64,000 nt of DNA from Seminavis robusta. Taxonomy: Eukaryota > Bacillariophyta > Bacillariophyceae > Naviculales > Naviculaceae. The stretch is taken from the NCBI GenBank assembly GCA_903772945.1, contig CAICTM010000482.1, forward strand, positions 1-64,000, in the 5' to 3' direction. Of the stretch, positions 31,497-42,057 are shown one piece after another. The notes below the pieces were generated by a model. The model saw only the letters and a program-made list of their open reading frames with translations. It was not told where the DNA came from and searched no databases. The stretch's first letter is position 1; each line of letters opens with the position of its first letter. The position numbers and the translations under genes were made by a program.

Positions 31497-33860
31497 ATGA
31501 CCAGCTTGGACGATAATGGTCAAGACGCTGTAGCACCGTCAGAAGACTCTGCTGCGACAGACAGCTCCTCTGCTCCAGTCGTCGTCACACCCCCACAAAA
31601 GATAGAAGAGGAGCAGCCGGCACCGGCATCCGATTCTGTCGATACTGCCACCACCACAGCTACCACCACTACTACAACAAATCCTCCTGAGATTCTAACC
31701 AACACACCCAAACCGAGGAATCTGCCCCCTAGAAATGCCACATCAGATTCGTTGCGATCAGGACCGTTGCCAACCATCGAGGAATGCTTGTTTGGAATAC
31801 CCCGTGATATCACTAACAAAACTCTAGAAGATGACGAGGACGAAACGGCCCAGTTCTATGTACCCCTCAATGTACTGCGACGAGTAGCCTCCCAAGGAAT
31901 TGACGATGACGACGAAAAACTGGGGGGAAGTCAGCGTGGATTGGCTTGGAGACTCCTCTTGGGATTTCTGCCGGCGGATCGGCGTGAATGGCAGAAAACT
32001 TCAGATCAACAGCGTCAGTCCTATCATGCCTTCGTCCAATCGCTGTTTTGTGTAGAGGAACGCGACATTAATGGAGCCGAATTAAGAGGACATCATAGCA
32101 AACGACATCGCAACAAATACGATGAAGAAGCTAGGAAAAAAGAGCGACAAGAAAGGAGAGAACAGAGAAGACTGTCCAAAGAAAACAATTCACTGGATGG
32201 ATCGTCGTCGCGACACGAAGACAGCCTGAATCCACGATCACCTGTCAAATTTCTGGATGAAAGCAATGGTGGTTTCGAAAAAGAAAATGGAGACATGTCG
32301 AGCAGCGACAATTTGGATGATGGCGAAGATAACCGTGGCGGATCTGAAACAGAAGAAAAGACGAGCGATAATGGAAATGATACCGAAGAAGAATCGCCAC
32401 GGAAAGCACTTCCCTCTACCAGGGAAAAGCTATCGTCGTCCGATGTGCTGCATGACGACCCCGCCCAATGGAACATGTCGGTTAGGGAACAGAAAATCTT
32501 GGAACGTCTGACAAACCATGATGCCGTCAACCAGTTGTTGGTCAAGCGTAACTGCAAGACCTGGAACAACTTTCTCGAGAATGCTACCTTGCTAGATGAG
32601 ATTCGAAAAGATGTCAATAGGACACATCCACACCTCTACTTTTACTTGGAACCTGATCAACGACTGGGAGCTAGGCGGTATGGAGCACTCGAGCGGATCC
32701 TTTTTGTTTGGGCCAAGTTGAATAAAGGAGTAAGTTCAAGTGTGCGATCTCGAGTAAATCTAGCTGTCGGTAGTTTAGGCACGCATCCAACCTCACAATG
32801 CTCTGCTCTACATGCAATTCAGGTCCGATATGTGCAAGGAATGAACGAGATAGTGGGAACTCTGTATTATGTGCTTGCCAACGATTTCAATGATGAATGG
32901 GCGGATCATGCCGAGGCCGATACCTACATTCTGTTCAACAAAATCATGTCCGAAACCAGAGATATCTATGTCTCAGATCTTGATACGGCAGATACTGGCA
33001 TTGTGGGAAGAATTGGCAATATGCAAAACTTACTCAAGTTGCATGATCCGCAGGTGAAAGGCCACCTGGACGACATGGCGATCGATGCATCGTTCTATGC
33101 TGTGAGGTGGTTGACGACCCTACTTTCTCGAGAGTTCTTGCTGCCAGATACAATACGCCTCTGGGACAGTATGTTCGCTTCTACGCACAAGGAAAACTTT
33201 TTACGATATGTCTGTGTGACTATGGTGCTCAGGATTAGGGAACAGTTGCTACTTTCAGACTTCGCGACGTGCCTACAACTACTACAAAGGTACCCCTCGT
33301 GCAGCATGGACGAACTACTGGAGTCCAGCCGGGCTCTTTGGATCTACGAATCACAGATCACAATGGCCTGCGTCAAGGGCGGCCTGACGTTGCATCAGTC
33401 TTTGCAGGCAATCCCCCCTCCAGAAAAAACCATAATGGCCTTTGGGTTGCGGGGTGGTGTTGCCCTGACCAATCGAGAACAACTAGAACAAGCAAGTGCC
33501 AATGCGAAGGAAGCTGTGAAGAATAATGTGAACCGAGCGAGGCAAGGACTGAGTACGGCGAAACAAGGTCTTTTGGGAGGTGCTCGTAGGTTCCTCCAGA
33601 ACCGAAGGATCAAACGAAGTAAATCATCAGGTGCCTCAGGTTCAGATGAAGGATTTGATAATGAACAAGACGAAGAAGAGCAGCAGCAATTCGAAGAAGG
33701 AGCATCGGATGGAGACACACCTGGGATGCCTCAGAGAGGCATGTTTAGGAACTTAAGCTTTGGTGGCCGTGCTGCGAGTGAGGGAACCGAACCAGTGTCG
33801 ACTTCCAACGGCGAGAAAGCTCCTGCCATTCCTGCGTCGGTTTCGGATGATTTATTGTAG
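31497..33860 (+). CDS. TBC-domain Rab GTPase-activating protein (TBC1D13-like)
   Basis: Exons are 31497-32729 and 32823-33860, about 756 residues. The 93-bp intron (GGA|GTAAGT...ATTCAG|GTC) is a multiple of three without a stop. Splicing restores KLNKG|VRYVQGMNE, the family sequence. The domain order is a disordered N-terminus, the first TBC helices (GLAWRLLLGFLPADRREW), a charged Lys/Glu-rich insert of about 130 residues, then the catalytic core. The Arg finger is in IRKDVNRTHP and the Gln finger in YVQGMN. AIDASFYAVRWLTTLL and FLLPDTIRLWDSMF complete the TBC fold. TBC proteins speed GTP hydrolysis on Rab GTPases; animal TBC1D13 acts on Rab35. The charged insert and acidic C-terminal tail are lineage-specific. 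Confidence 0.93.
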   Translation: MTSLDDNGQDAVAPSEDSAATDSSSAPVVVTPPQKIEEEQPAPASDSVDTATTTATTTTTTNPPEILTNTPKPRNLPPRNATSDSLRSGPLPTIEECLFGIPRDITNKTLEDDEDETAQFYVPLNVLRRVASQGIDDDDEKLGGSQRGLAWRLLLGFLPADRREWQKTSDQQRQSYHAFVQSLFCVEERDINGAELRGHHSKRHRNKYDEEARKKERQERREQRRLSKENNSLDGSSSRHEDSLNPRSPVKFLDESNGGFEKENGDMSSSDNLDDGEDNRGGSETEEKTSDNGNDTEEESPRKALPSTREKLSSSDVLHDDPAQWNMSVREQKILERLTNHDAVNQLLVKRNCKTWNNFLENATLLDEIRKDVNRTHPHLYFYLEPDQRLGARRYGALERILFVWAKLNKGVSSSVRSRVNLAVGSLGTHPTSQCSALHAIQVRYVQGMNEIVGTLYYVLANDFNDEWADHAEADTYILFNKIMSETRDIYVSDLDTADTGIVGRIGNMQNLLKLHDPQVKGHLDDMAIDASFYAVRWLTTLLSREFLLPDTIRLWDSMFASTHKENFLRYVCVTMVLRIREQLLLSDFATCLQLLQRYPSCSMDELLESSRALWIYESQITMACVKGGLTLHQSLQAIPPPEKTIMAFGLRGGVALTNREQLEQASANAKEAVKNNVNRARQGLSTAKQGLLGGARRFLQNRRIKRSKSSGASGSDEGFDNEQDEEEQQQFEEGASDGDTPGMPQRGMFRNLSFGGRAASEGTEPVSTSNGEKAPAIPASVSDDLL

Positions 33861-34525
33861 TTAGACGACAACCCTCTTGCTAGCTAGCTAGCTAGTCTTG
33901 TTGGGTAAATATAAGCGCAGTAGTCTAGCTTTTCTGCCATGATGGAAGTTTTGTGCTTGAGGTGAGTGATGCGTTGCAGAATTAGTTGAGCATCTATCTG
34001 ACCAATCCGAGGTCATGGTGCACCCTCGTAATAACTCAAGGAGGTTGCGACGAAAGACAACGGGCCTCGCACCTCCTTCGCGCCGATATTTGCCTCCAAC
34101 GTCGAAGAATCGTGACTGGCGATAAGTAGGAGTGATACGCCGGGTGGCTGGTGCTGCCAACAAAATCGGTTGTCTGGGATGGACCAACAGAGGCTTGACT
34201 GTGCGCCCAATGGTACGATGAGCTTTTATCACCCTAGCTACGGTAGAGTAGCTAGTGGAGACTTGTAATTGTACATGTAGATGCGACAGTGAGTGACCAT
34301 GTAATGATGATTTATTACTGTAGTTTATGGGCTTTATTATTGGAGTACATGTAGTATTTTTGACTGTTTATTGTTGCAAGACAAGGTGGAGATGTATACA
34401 TGGCAGAGGTCCCAAAAGAATACACAAATAGGCCCACCACAACAAGAGTGGTAGACTACTGTATTAGAAGCATGGAAGATTTACATCGCGTGGCTTGGCG
34501 AACAGAAACGACTCGACTGGAGAGC
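33861..34525. other. Convergent intergenic region
   Basis: Lies between the TBC stop and the stop of the next minus-strand gene. It contains a CTAGCTAGCTAG run at 33879-33893. No gene is supported (the frame 33888-34232 minus has no motif). Confidence 0.5.
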
Positions 34526-35692
34526 TCAAGCCATTTCTGTGGTAGGGCAGTTCCGGCTGGGATGATGAGGAAACGGCATGGGGTACATGGGGCCTCCGTA
34601 CTCGTAGTGGTTGACCGGGTATTGTTGGTGGTAGTATCCCATGTTTTCTTGTTGCTGCATATGGCCATAGGGATAGTGTTGCTGTTGCTCGCAACAATAG
34701 TACACGGGTCGGCAAGGCACCGGAACATGAATGTGCAATCTACGGCGCTTGGCTTCGTGGTGTTCATAGTCCGGATTGCGGGCCGATCGGGCACGACGAA
34801 TGGGGGAAGGACTGCAGCAACGAGCACGCTTGCGGCTGCTTCGACTGGGTTCCTCCTCCTCTGTCGCTTGATTCTCGCTCTCCTCTTCCTGCTGCTCCTG
34901 TTCCTTTTGCTTCTTCTTTTCTTCGTGAGCCTGCAAGGCAGCATAGTAGCGTTGGACATGAACGGGATGAATCAAGACGCCATTGCGCGAGTCTCGGTAC
35001 ATGTCTTGCTCTTCGGTGGCCTTGCGCCAATTGCACCGATCGTGAATGAACTCGGCAGTGTTTCGAACGGCGTTGGTTTTGATCTCCTTCATGCTTCCCC
35101 ACAAGGTCTTCTTGGTGTTGGAGGAATACTCACGATGAGAAGGAATGGCCACCACGGCGACAATCGGTTGGAAGTGGATCTTCTTGTTCTGGGACACATC
35201 ACTCTCATTGCTAGTAGCAGTAGTCGAAGTAGAGGCTCGAGTAGGTCGACTGCGTCTTAGCGGAACATGATAGAGAGTGGAGCGATCCAGACGACTGCCT
35301 TGGACTCTCGCAGTCACTTCTCGCTTTCGTTCTTCTCGTGGTGAACTGGGCTTCTTGCGGCTGTTGGGAGTAGGAGGCTGGAACATGTGCTTGAGCGAGC
35401 TCTGTTGCTGGAGTTGCTGCTGTTGGTGTCGTGACGGTGTGTGAGACCTGCGATCGGGGGAAATGGGAGAAAAGCCATGGTGATTCCCACGAGTGTTGGA
35501 GAGACAACGAAAGACCCTCTTTGGCTGTTGCTCTGGGCCCTGTTGTTGCTGCTTGCTAGTAGAAGGAGAGCTTCCAGAGAGGCGTCGAGGTTGGATGGCA
35601 GCAAGTCCATCGCGTGGAGAAGTCGACTTCTGAGGGGTGACAACGGAGGCAGGAGCCATGAATTTACTGCCGCTGCTACTCGTCATTTTCAT
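34526..35692 (-). CDS. Unnamed 'HRxY/WRxATEE' family protein, member 1
   Basis: Single exon, 388 residues, ATG 35692. Residues 1-165 are disordered (Gln/Ser/Pro-rich). A compact domain of about 80 residues follows (about 168-250): IHFQPIVAVVAIPSHREY, LWGSMKEIKTNAVRNTAEF, NWRKATEEQ, LIHPVHVQRY. The same pattern recurs in 56723-57502 and 58135-58689. After it come a coiled Gln/Glu stretch, a nuclear-signal-like RKRARC/KRRRL region and a Tyr/Pro/His-rich tail (YYHQQYP). A possible non-coding or short coding 5' exon ends with donor CAGCAA|GTGAGT at 35777/35778. I know of no named Pfam family for this domain. The basic motifs suggest a nuclear protein, which is inference. Confidence 0.75.
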   Translation of the reverse strand: MKMTSSSGSKFMAPASVVTPQKSTSPRDGLAAIQPRRLSGSSPSTSKQQQQGPEQQPKRVFRCLSNTRGNHHGFSPISPDRRSHTPSRHQQQQLQQQSSLKHMFQPPTPNSRKKPSSPREERKREVTARVQGSRLDRSTLYHVPLRRSRPTRASTSTTATSNESDVSQNKKIHFQPIVAVVAIPSHREYSSNTKKTLWGSMKEIKTNAVRNTAEFIHDRCNWRKATEEQDMYRDSRNGVLIHPVHVQRYYAALQAHEEKKKQKEQEQQEEESENQATEEEEPSRSSRKRARCCSPSPIRRARSARNPDYEHHEAKRRRLHIHVPVPCRPVYYCCEQQQHYPYGHMQQQENMGYYHQQYPVNHYEYGGPMYPMPFPHHPSRNCPTTEMA

Positions 35693-37590
35693 TTGATATT
35701 ATGGTGATTCGTTGAAGAAATTTGTTGACTGTTTGTTGTCCTTTCTCGACAAAAGAATGGTCGTACTTTCAACTCACTTGCTGTTGGGTTGCTCGTGCCT
35801 TGGATGCTGAGGCAGTTGTTGTTGTCGTTTCGGTGGTTGGCCTTTTTGAGTTAGGTTTGTGAGCGGTTCTCGGTTTGAACAATTTTGGCTTCTTTCTCAG
35901 TGCGGCGCGCTGGCTGAAAGTCGGCTTATCCCATAACAGACCAAGCCGCCAGAAATACTCAGAGAGCAGAGGGCCAACGGCTAAATCGTTCGTGCTACGA
36001 CTCCTTGGCGAGCTCAATTCAAAATCCTTCCTCGGCTAACCAGTAACCGAATTTGCACCTCTTCAAACGTTGGCATGTTTGAAAGAGTATCGCCCGTTCC
36101 ACTTTGAACACTTTGGTACTTATGCTAAGCAGTCATAGTGGGAGGCAACGGGCATTTTCAAATAGTTATGAGGGCACCGGAGTCTTTCAGCTTCCGAGAA
36201 AGTGCATGCATGGCAGCTGAAAGCGATTTCGGCCTTCGCTACGGTACCGTACGCTACAGCTCTACCGTACTAGTCGTACATAGATGCTACTGTATGGTAC
36301 CACATGGCAGCTAACATGGCGCTATTTCAACAGCTAATTCTCCTATGCCATACTGTACCTGGTACCTGGTACCATGTCTAGTTCCAAGACCGGCACGCAA
36401 AGCTGAATGTTGCCGCGATGACAATAATGGGGCAACTTGCAACCAGCTACAAGTAACACGGACCACTGGAGCTACACGTATGTACAATTCAAAAATTATT
36501 TGATACCGGCAGCAACTGATACCAACAGTTTCACGCTTCACACCGGTACATAGATCCTGGCTGGGCAGCAACAAGTACAGTGTAGCAACTATTTCTAGCT
36601 GCCAGGTAGATGCTTTGATGCTTCGCTGCCTTCTGTCAATTAGCCCAAAGGCTGCCTCCCAATAACGGTACTGGCTAGCTAGCTAGTACTCGATACTCTG
36701 GCCAGCGGCTCTAGCTAGTAGCCACCTAGCGAGCACCATCTCTAGCTAGTTTCAACTTGAGTGGGTGCTCAGGTTGCCGCGCTGCTTTTGTTGGGGTTTC
36801 TTTGGCTTTGCTTCGCCCATCGTCCGATGACCGTTAGTCAAGACCCAGTGCACGAAACGGTGCCCTGGCTTCCACACAATTTCCAATCAACCGGTAACTA
36901 AACCCGAATCGATCATCGCAAACTGAGTCTCGCTGGAAGAGGTGGGCCTTGAGCGAGCCCTTTCTTTCGTGGCTTGCTTCGTATCTAATGGTGCCATCAT
37001 TCCCGGTATTCACATTGGCATGCCAAAGTGTTGTTGCTTGTGGTGGGAGCATAAGTTGCTTTGAAATAAAGCTCGGAGGAACCGTTCGGATGGTATCAAC
37101 GATTTGCGTACCTCTTTCGTCCTCTGCGCTGTTGCGTTGTGGGTCGTCGCCAATGCATTTTCCATTCTCTCACAACTTTGTTTGTTCTTCTGTGTTCAAA
37201 ACTAGCAGACTACAGACTACCAGTTGTACTACATGTACATGGCTATGACATCTAGCTAGCTAGCTAGACTAGACTACTCGTACTCTACAATGTTGATCCA
37301 CAGTCGTACTAGCTAGCTTGCCATCGATGTGAATGAATCGAATTCAATCGAATCAATCATCGATTCGATTCATTTCGATCCAAGATTCTGCAACGGCAAC
37401 CGTAGCGGGACTGACGTCAGCTAAGGCAGCGCAACAAAAGCTGTTTCTTCTCTTTTTTTCTTTTTTTTCTCCTCTTTTTTCCAATTCCATTTCTCAGAAG
37501 CAGAAACCCCGCCCTTCCTGCATGGCCTTGCGGTACAGGTCGACAATGCTGCGCCGTTTGTAATATTTCATCGTTGCAACACTACTCTTC
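35693..37590. other. Intergenic, repeat words
   Basis: A possible 5' exon of the neighbouring gene lies at 35778-36017 (minus): it is open and ends at a good GTGAGT donor, but has no ATG. GTACC and CTAG words are dense at 36236-36380, 36675-36750 and 37225-37330. A GAATC/GATTC palindromic tract lies at 37333-37375, and a pyrimidine-rich tract at 37440-37485 precedes the rhodanese gene. Confidence 0.5.
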
Positions 37591-38067
37591 ATGTTCAGCA
37601 CTGTTTCTAGAACCTTTGTGTCGAAGAGTGCCTTTTCGCTTCGTGCTGCAGGTGCTGTTTCAGTTCGTTTCTTTCATATGTCGGCGGTCAAGGAAAGGAA
37701 AGCAGGAGTTGCATCACCCGAAGAGCTCAAGGCGTTCGTGACTCAAGCCGGAGATAAACTTTTGGTGGTAGATGTCCGTAACCCCGATGCATCGATAGAA
37801 CCTGGTGACAAGAAGAGTTTGGATGTGGCTCCTCTGCCATCGCCTCCAGATATACGCCCGAATGGGGTGCACTTGATTTATGATCGAGGAACCAAATCCA
37901 TGCTGCTACCCGATGTGGCCAAGGATACCCCCATTATCACTCACTGTGGTGGCGGAGGACGAGGTCAGAAAGCGAAGGAATTCTTGATGGAAAATGGATT
38001 TACCAACGTTATGAACGGGGGAGGTCCCAAAGAAACTGACTGTTGGGCAGAATTTGGAGAAAAGTAG
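37591..38067 (+). CDS. Rhodanese-domain protein, probably mitochondrial
   Basis: Single exon, 158 residues, ATG 37591. Residues 1-33 are rich in Arg, Ser, Ala and Phe and lack acidic residues (MFSTVSRTFVSKSAFSLRAA), as in a mitochondrial presequence. The rhodanese domain follows: LLVVDVRNPDA (CH2A-like), then THCGGGGRGQKAKEFL. Cys and Arg of the six-residue active loop are both present, so sulfur transfer is possible. NGFTNVMNGGGP matches the last strand-turn. The single-domain length is normal. The physiological sulfur acceptor is not inferable. Confidence 0.88.
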   Translation: MFSTVSRTFVSKSAFSLRAAGAVSVRFFHMSAVKERKAGVASPEELKAFVTQAGDKLLVVDVRNPDASIEPGDKKSLDVAPLPSPPDIRPNGVHLIYDRGTKSMLLPDVAKDTPIITHCGGGGRGQKAKEFLMENGFTNVMNGGGPKETDCWAEFGEK

Positions 38068-38486
38068 AGAGAGGAGCTAGCAGTCGACAATTCGTATCCT
38101 TGGACGGCCCGGTTGTGACCAGCAGCTCCATCCCACATTGCCCACTGAAGAAAAGACGTCCTTGGATGGACTGGAAGGAAAAAAAGAGTGACAGTCGCAT
38201 TGTACTTTCAGTAAATTGCAACAACAACGATTGCAGGATGGTATCACATCCATACTGGTATCTAAAGAGGCAAGAAGAATGACTATAAATAATAAATGAA
38301 ATTAGTAACAGTGTTGCCTATCATACCTACTAATGTGTACAATCAACTCGTGTATCAGATTCTTACCTTCACTTTCGTTTCATTTCAGAAAGGTGTATGC
38401 ATCCTTTGGTTGCTGCAAGTATGCATTGTGGTGGTCACATTTATCTGTATATTCCCTCGCTTTGTGGCTGTGTGCTGCTTTTTGTC
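38068..38486. other. Convergent intergenic region
   Basis: A 419-bp spacer between two convergent stops. AATAAATGAAAT at 38289-38300 could serve as a poly(A) signal for the rhodanese gene. No other feature. Confidence 0.4.
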
Positions 38487-39365
38487 CTAAACAGTCTTCG
38501 TGTGTTCCAGTTGTTGGAAGGCCCAGACGATGTAAAAGGGCGTGCAATTGAAGAGAAACAATCCCATCCACATGGATAGGTTACTGGGATGCAGCAGCAG
38601 GATGGAGGCTAGCGTGTAGGTCGAGACAGTGACTGGGTCCACGGATACCTGTTTGACTTTTTGCCTGGTGTACTCCATCTTCAAGGAGGAGCAGGTATGG
38701 ACCATGAGGTTGAAGACCATGAAGCAGGAAATCCATTGGACATGGCGGAGTGGCTTATTGGTGGCCTGGTCTACGAACCATGTGGGTTTTAGGCACATGG
38801 CGGTGACCATGGCTTGCATATATGCCGTGTCGATCAAGAGATGGTTCAGTGGAGAGATCCAAGCCTTCCACCTTATCGACTTATTGTGGGGTCCAAAATC
38901 GGAGACGGCGGTTTGCATGGTGTGCAAGACAACTATGGCCCAGCACCAAGTCTCCGCGTGACTATTAAACCCGAGCCACCGAAAGAGATGAGGCAGCACC
39001 ACGGGCGTCGAGTACTCTATTATGTTCTGATTCCACTCGCCTCCCGAGGGCACATACAAGTACAGTCTCTCTGTGAGGCGCCTTCGGACCCGTCGTCCAC
39101 TCTCCTCTTCGTCGCGAGAATCCTCATATTTATCATCACGGCCGTCCTCATCGCGGCCGTCCTCGTCCTCCTCACGGTCGCGTTTGTTAGATCTAGAGGG
39201 CTCAGGGGAGGATCGATCATCTTCACCCTCCACGCCCTCTCGTCGTTCTGCCTCCGCCGAACGCTCCTCTTCCTCTCGTCCCTCGGCGTTTTCACTTACA
39301 CTTGGAATGGGAGGAGGTGTAGCCTCTTCTCCTAATTGCTCATCATAAGTACTCTCAGAGGCCAT
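38487..39365 (-). CDS. Hypothetical multi-pass membrane protein
   Basis: Single exon, 292 residues, ATG 39365. The first ~95 residues are extremely charged (EEEERSAEAERREGVEGEDD, DEDGRDEDGRDDKYEDSRDE), with short internal DGRDE repeats. Then come three to five hydrophobic segments: WCWAIVVLHTMQTAV, LLIDTAYMQAMVTAMCL, WISCFMVFNLMVHTC, and two in the C-terminal part (TYTLASILLLH, MGLFLFNCTPFYIVWAF). I recognise no family. Similar length and layout are common in lineage-specific diatom membrane proteins. Confidence 0.65.
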   Translation of the reverse strand: MASESTYDEQLGEEATPPPIPSVSENAEGREEEERSAEAERREGVEGEDDRSSPEPSRSNKRDREEDEDGRDEDGRDDKYEDSRDEEESGRRVRRRLTERLYLYVPSGGEWNQNIIEYSTPVVLPHLFRWLGFNSHAETWCWAIVVLHTMQTAVSDFGPHNKSIRWKAWISPLNHLLIDTAYMQAMVTAMCLKPTWFVDQATNKPLRHVQWISCFMVFNLMVHTCSSLKMEYTRQKVKQVSVDPVTVSTYTLASILLLHPSNLSMWMGLFLFNCTPFYIVWAFQQLEHTKTV

Positions 39366-40570
39366 CGTATATCAGCTTGCTTTTTAAGAGAAATAACTTG
39401 ACTTTACTACATGTAATTGTCACTTGATATCTTTACAAATTACTTGAGTACGCGTACTCCATACTTTTTTTATGGTTCACAATACTACTACTAGCATGAT
39501 AGCAGTGCTAGTAGTACAGCTGCTACCTACCGGTAGTACCGTGGTTATCTTTGCCGCACCGTACGGTACGTATGCATATGCTGTTACGGTCGTACCATAC
39601 GGTACCTACTACTAGCTAGTACCGTATGTATCGCATTTCTAGAAGACCACGTGCGTCAGTTTGCTGCAATACACGTAAGTACGAGTAGTCTAGATGACAC
39701 TTTGTGGGGTTACGGGTCGTACCGGTACAGTCGTCTGGAAAAGATTATAGCAGGCTTCCGCACATTATTTAATGATTTCTTGCACCCAGAAACCAGCCGT
39801 GACATCCACAGAACAAGGCCTCCCGGGCTACCGTATTAACGTTATTAAATTTTTACGTCAAATTTTTAAAAGAAAGCCAAGCCACTCCGGAGCGCAAATG
39901 TGGACAGTCCTCATTTACTACATGTACTTAGTTTTAAGAAACCGGGCAACCTAACATCAACTAGCAGAGTGAAGATCAGTCAGCCTTTACACCTTGACAT
40001 TAAGACCCATTGCAACATATACACCCTCACATTTAGAAATATTTGGTGCAAAAATGACCCCTTCATGTAAACACCCAATATGAAACTATCAACTACACTA
40101 TCTCAACAAAGTAAGAAAATGTCATTCAAAACAACATTATTGCTGACAAATACCATTCAACAACTATGTCAATTGGTTGGATATTGACTGAGATCTGGTA
40201 ACCAGAAGTTGGTTGCTTTTTGATCACAAAATCATCCTCCAGCCATGCTCTTAGGGACGTTAAGTAGTAAATTCAAATGTGTTTCCAAAGTGCGCATTTT
40301 TGCCGTGGAGTAGCAAGGTCAAGGGAAAGGATTTGTCACTCTCAGGCAACTTCCTAACCAGCAAAAATGACGTCCGTATGTACGCGAAATCGAAATAACT
40401 GCCGAATTCGGAAAGGTGACCTCCAAATCCACAGATACGGGGAACCACAGAAACTGTTTATAGTTAAAAAGTGGAGCTGCGGTTCGCAGGATTAATGGAT
40501 TTGGATTTCGCGTAGGACCAATCAAAAGACGAGAGCCTGCCGAGTTCCCGATTTCATTATACCACACGAT

Positions 40571-40631
40571 TCCTTAACTCTAATAAACCATCCTTAACTC
40601 TAATAAACCATCCTTAACTCTAATAAACCAG
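40571..40631. repeat. Three tandem copies of a 21-bp unit
   Basis: The unit CCTTAACTCTAATAAACCA plus two linking bases recurs three times with almost no change. This is read directly. Confidence 0.9.
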
Positions 40632-40662
40632 TTCGAATAACAAAGCATTCGCGCCTGTCGGT

Positions 40663-40801
40663 AGCTAGCTACCAACAGACCGATCTTGACAACCAAGAAG
40701 GTTAACAAGCAACCTACCTGGTAAGGGTAACCTTCTAGCTAGTACTTTTGTATGCTTGTTAGCCTTCTTGTTTATGGACGTGGGTCTGTTGATAGCTAGC
40801 T
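40663..40801. repeat. 139-bp imperfect inverted repeat (hairpin)
   Basis: The outer arms 40663-40681 and 40783-40801 pair at 18 of 19 positions (AGCTAGCTACCAACAGACC). The inner arms at about 40691-40710 and 40753-40772 pair at about 18 of 20 (CAAGAAGGTTAACAAGC). The loop contains a smaller self-complementary piece. It could be a MITE-like foldback or a transcribed hairpin. Confidence 0.75.
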
Positions 40802-40862
40802 AGTTAGTTAGCTAGCTAGCTAGCTAGCTACTATAGCTAGCTAGCTAGCTAGCTGGCTGGCT
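40793..40862. repeat. CTAG/AGCT microsatellite
   Basis: A long run of GCTA units (TAGCTAGCTAGC...), interrupted by TTAGTTAG and GGCTGGCT. Self-complementary in any register. Confidence 0.9.
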
Positions 40863-41510
40863 ATCGCTTCGTGGTACACCGGTATTAATAGTGCAATCCC
40901 AGCCCTGCTTACTTAAACCAATTCGGTTGGAGGGAGTATTGCTCGCCCTGCTTGTATGTGGCTTCGTGAACATGTACGGCATATCTCGTACTATTTGGAA
41001 TCCAATTCAATCCAATTCAATCTAATCCAATGCAATCTAATCCAATTGAATCTTGCTTCCCGCTAAAAGCTTCATTTTATCCTTTTTCTGACATTCTGAG
41101 TCACACCTGTTGAGTACACTACAGGGCTATAGTGAGATTTGCCCATCCCCTAGGTGTTATGTGTAGGTTGGTACCATAAGTGCGGCTGTTTTGAAGAAGT
41201 AAGTGTCTTCTTGTCTACTATTAATAGAAGTAGAGCCTAATAACTAATAATTGTCTCCAAGGAACTTCCGTGCTGACAATCGGACAATCGGAGAAATACA
41301 GTGTATACCATCAACGAGGAAGGAAATATGATAAATAAATGATCAGGTCAAGACACCGCCCAAGAAATATTGAGCCACTATTTTCAACTTGGGCTTGGCC
41401 ATGCTCTTTAGAAGGTCCGGAGAGCAAAATATTGTTGGTGTAGACTTGTGCAGTGCAAGTTGCTTAGCTATTGTGGTACACTTGTCTGTCTACTACACGA
41501 CGTGGCTGGA

Positions 41511-41784
41511 AGTCCCCCGATTGGCGATCGTGGAAAGTCGCGAAAGTCGTTAAAGTCGCAAAAGTCGTTATAGTCGCGTGAAAAGTCGCGGCAAGTCGCG
41601 TGACTTTGTGAAAGTCGCGAGGGAAGTTGGTAGAGTCGTTAAAAGTCGCGTTATTAATCTAGTTAATTACTAGTAAAGTCGCGAAAAGTCGCGAAAGATG
41701 CGAAAGTCACGGTAAAAGTCGTTCTAAAGTCGCGCGACTTTTAAACTTTCTCAGGAAAGTCGTTATCTACCTTATCGGGGGACT
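41511..41784. mobile_element. Foldback element A, AGTCG-word filled
   Basis: The ends are AGTCCCCCGAT (41511-41521) and ATCGGGGGACT (41774-41784), a perfect 11-bp inverted repeat. The 274-bp interior holds about 15 copies of AGTCG, mostly AAAGTCGCG or AAAGTCGTT in one direction. No coding sequence. Probably a non-autonomous element. No clear target duplication is seen; the flanks GGCTGGA and GCCTGGA are similar. Confidence 0.7.
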
Positions 41785-41788
41785 GCCT

Positions 41789-42056
41789 GGAAGGCAGCCG
41801 ATTTTAGCGATCGCTGAAAGCCGTTCCTATTCGCGGCGCGAATAGAACGAATGGCGCGACTTTACCGCGACTTAGTGCGACTTACTTTGTCTTTATTCCT
41901 GTAAATGCTAGGATTTACTATTCGCTCAGCGCGACTTACCGTGAATCGCGAACGACTTTCCAAGTCGCGCAGCGCGACTTACCGCGAATCGCGAACAACT
42001 TCACGCGACTTTCTGAAGTACTTATTTTTAGCGAATGGCCTAATCGGCTGCCTTCC
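41789..42056. mobile_element. Foldback element B, GCGACTT-word filled
   Basis: The ends are GGAAGGCAGCCGATT (41789-41803) and its exact complement AATCGGCTGCCTTCC (42042-42056). The 268-bp interior has about six GCGACTT words and TCGCGAA links. Inside the left ends, A has CCGATTGGCGATCG and B has CCGATTTTAGCGATCG, so A and B look related. It begins 4 bp after element A. Confidence 0.7.
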
Positions 42057-42057
42057 T

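Larger units (their letters stand above)
39366..41510. other. Gene-poor region with repeats and a long hairpin
   Basis: No confident gene. CTAG and TACGGTAC words lie at 39490-39625. A 21-bp tandem repeat lies at 40571-40631, a long imperfect palindrome at 40663-40801, a CTAG array at 40793-40862, and AATCCAATTC-type repeats at 41001-41050. Confidence 0.55.

Noticed and set aside
34400-35260. 286-residue open frame on the plus strand
   Set aside because: It is antisense to the family member at 34526-35692. Its Leu/Val-rich sequence is what Gln/Glu-rich codons give on the opposite strand, whereas the minus strand has a domain with two paralogues.
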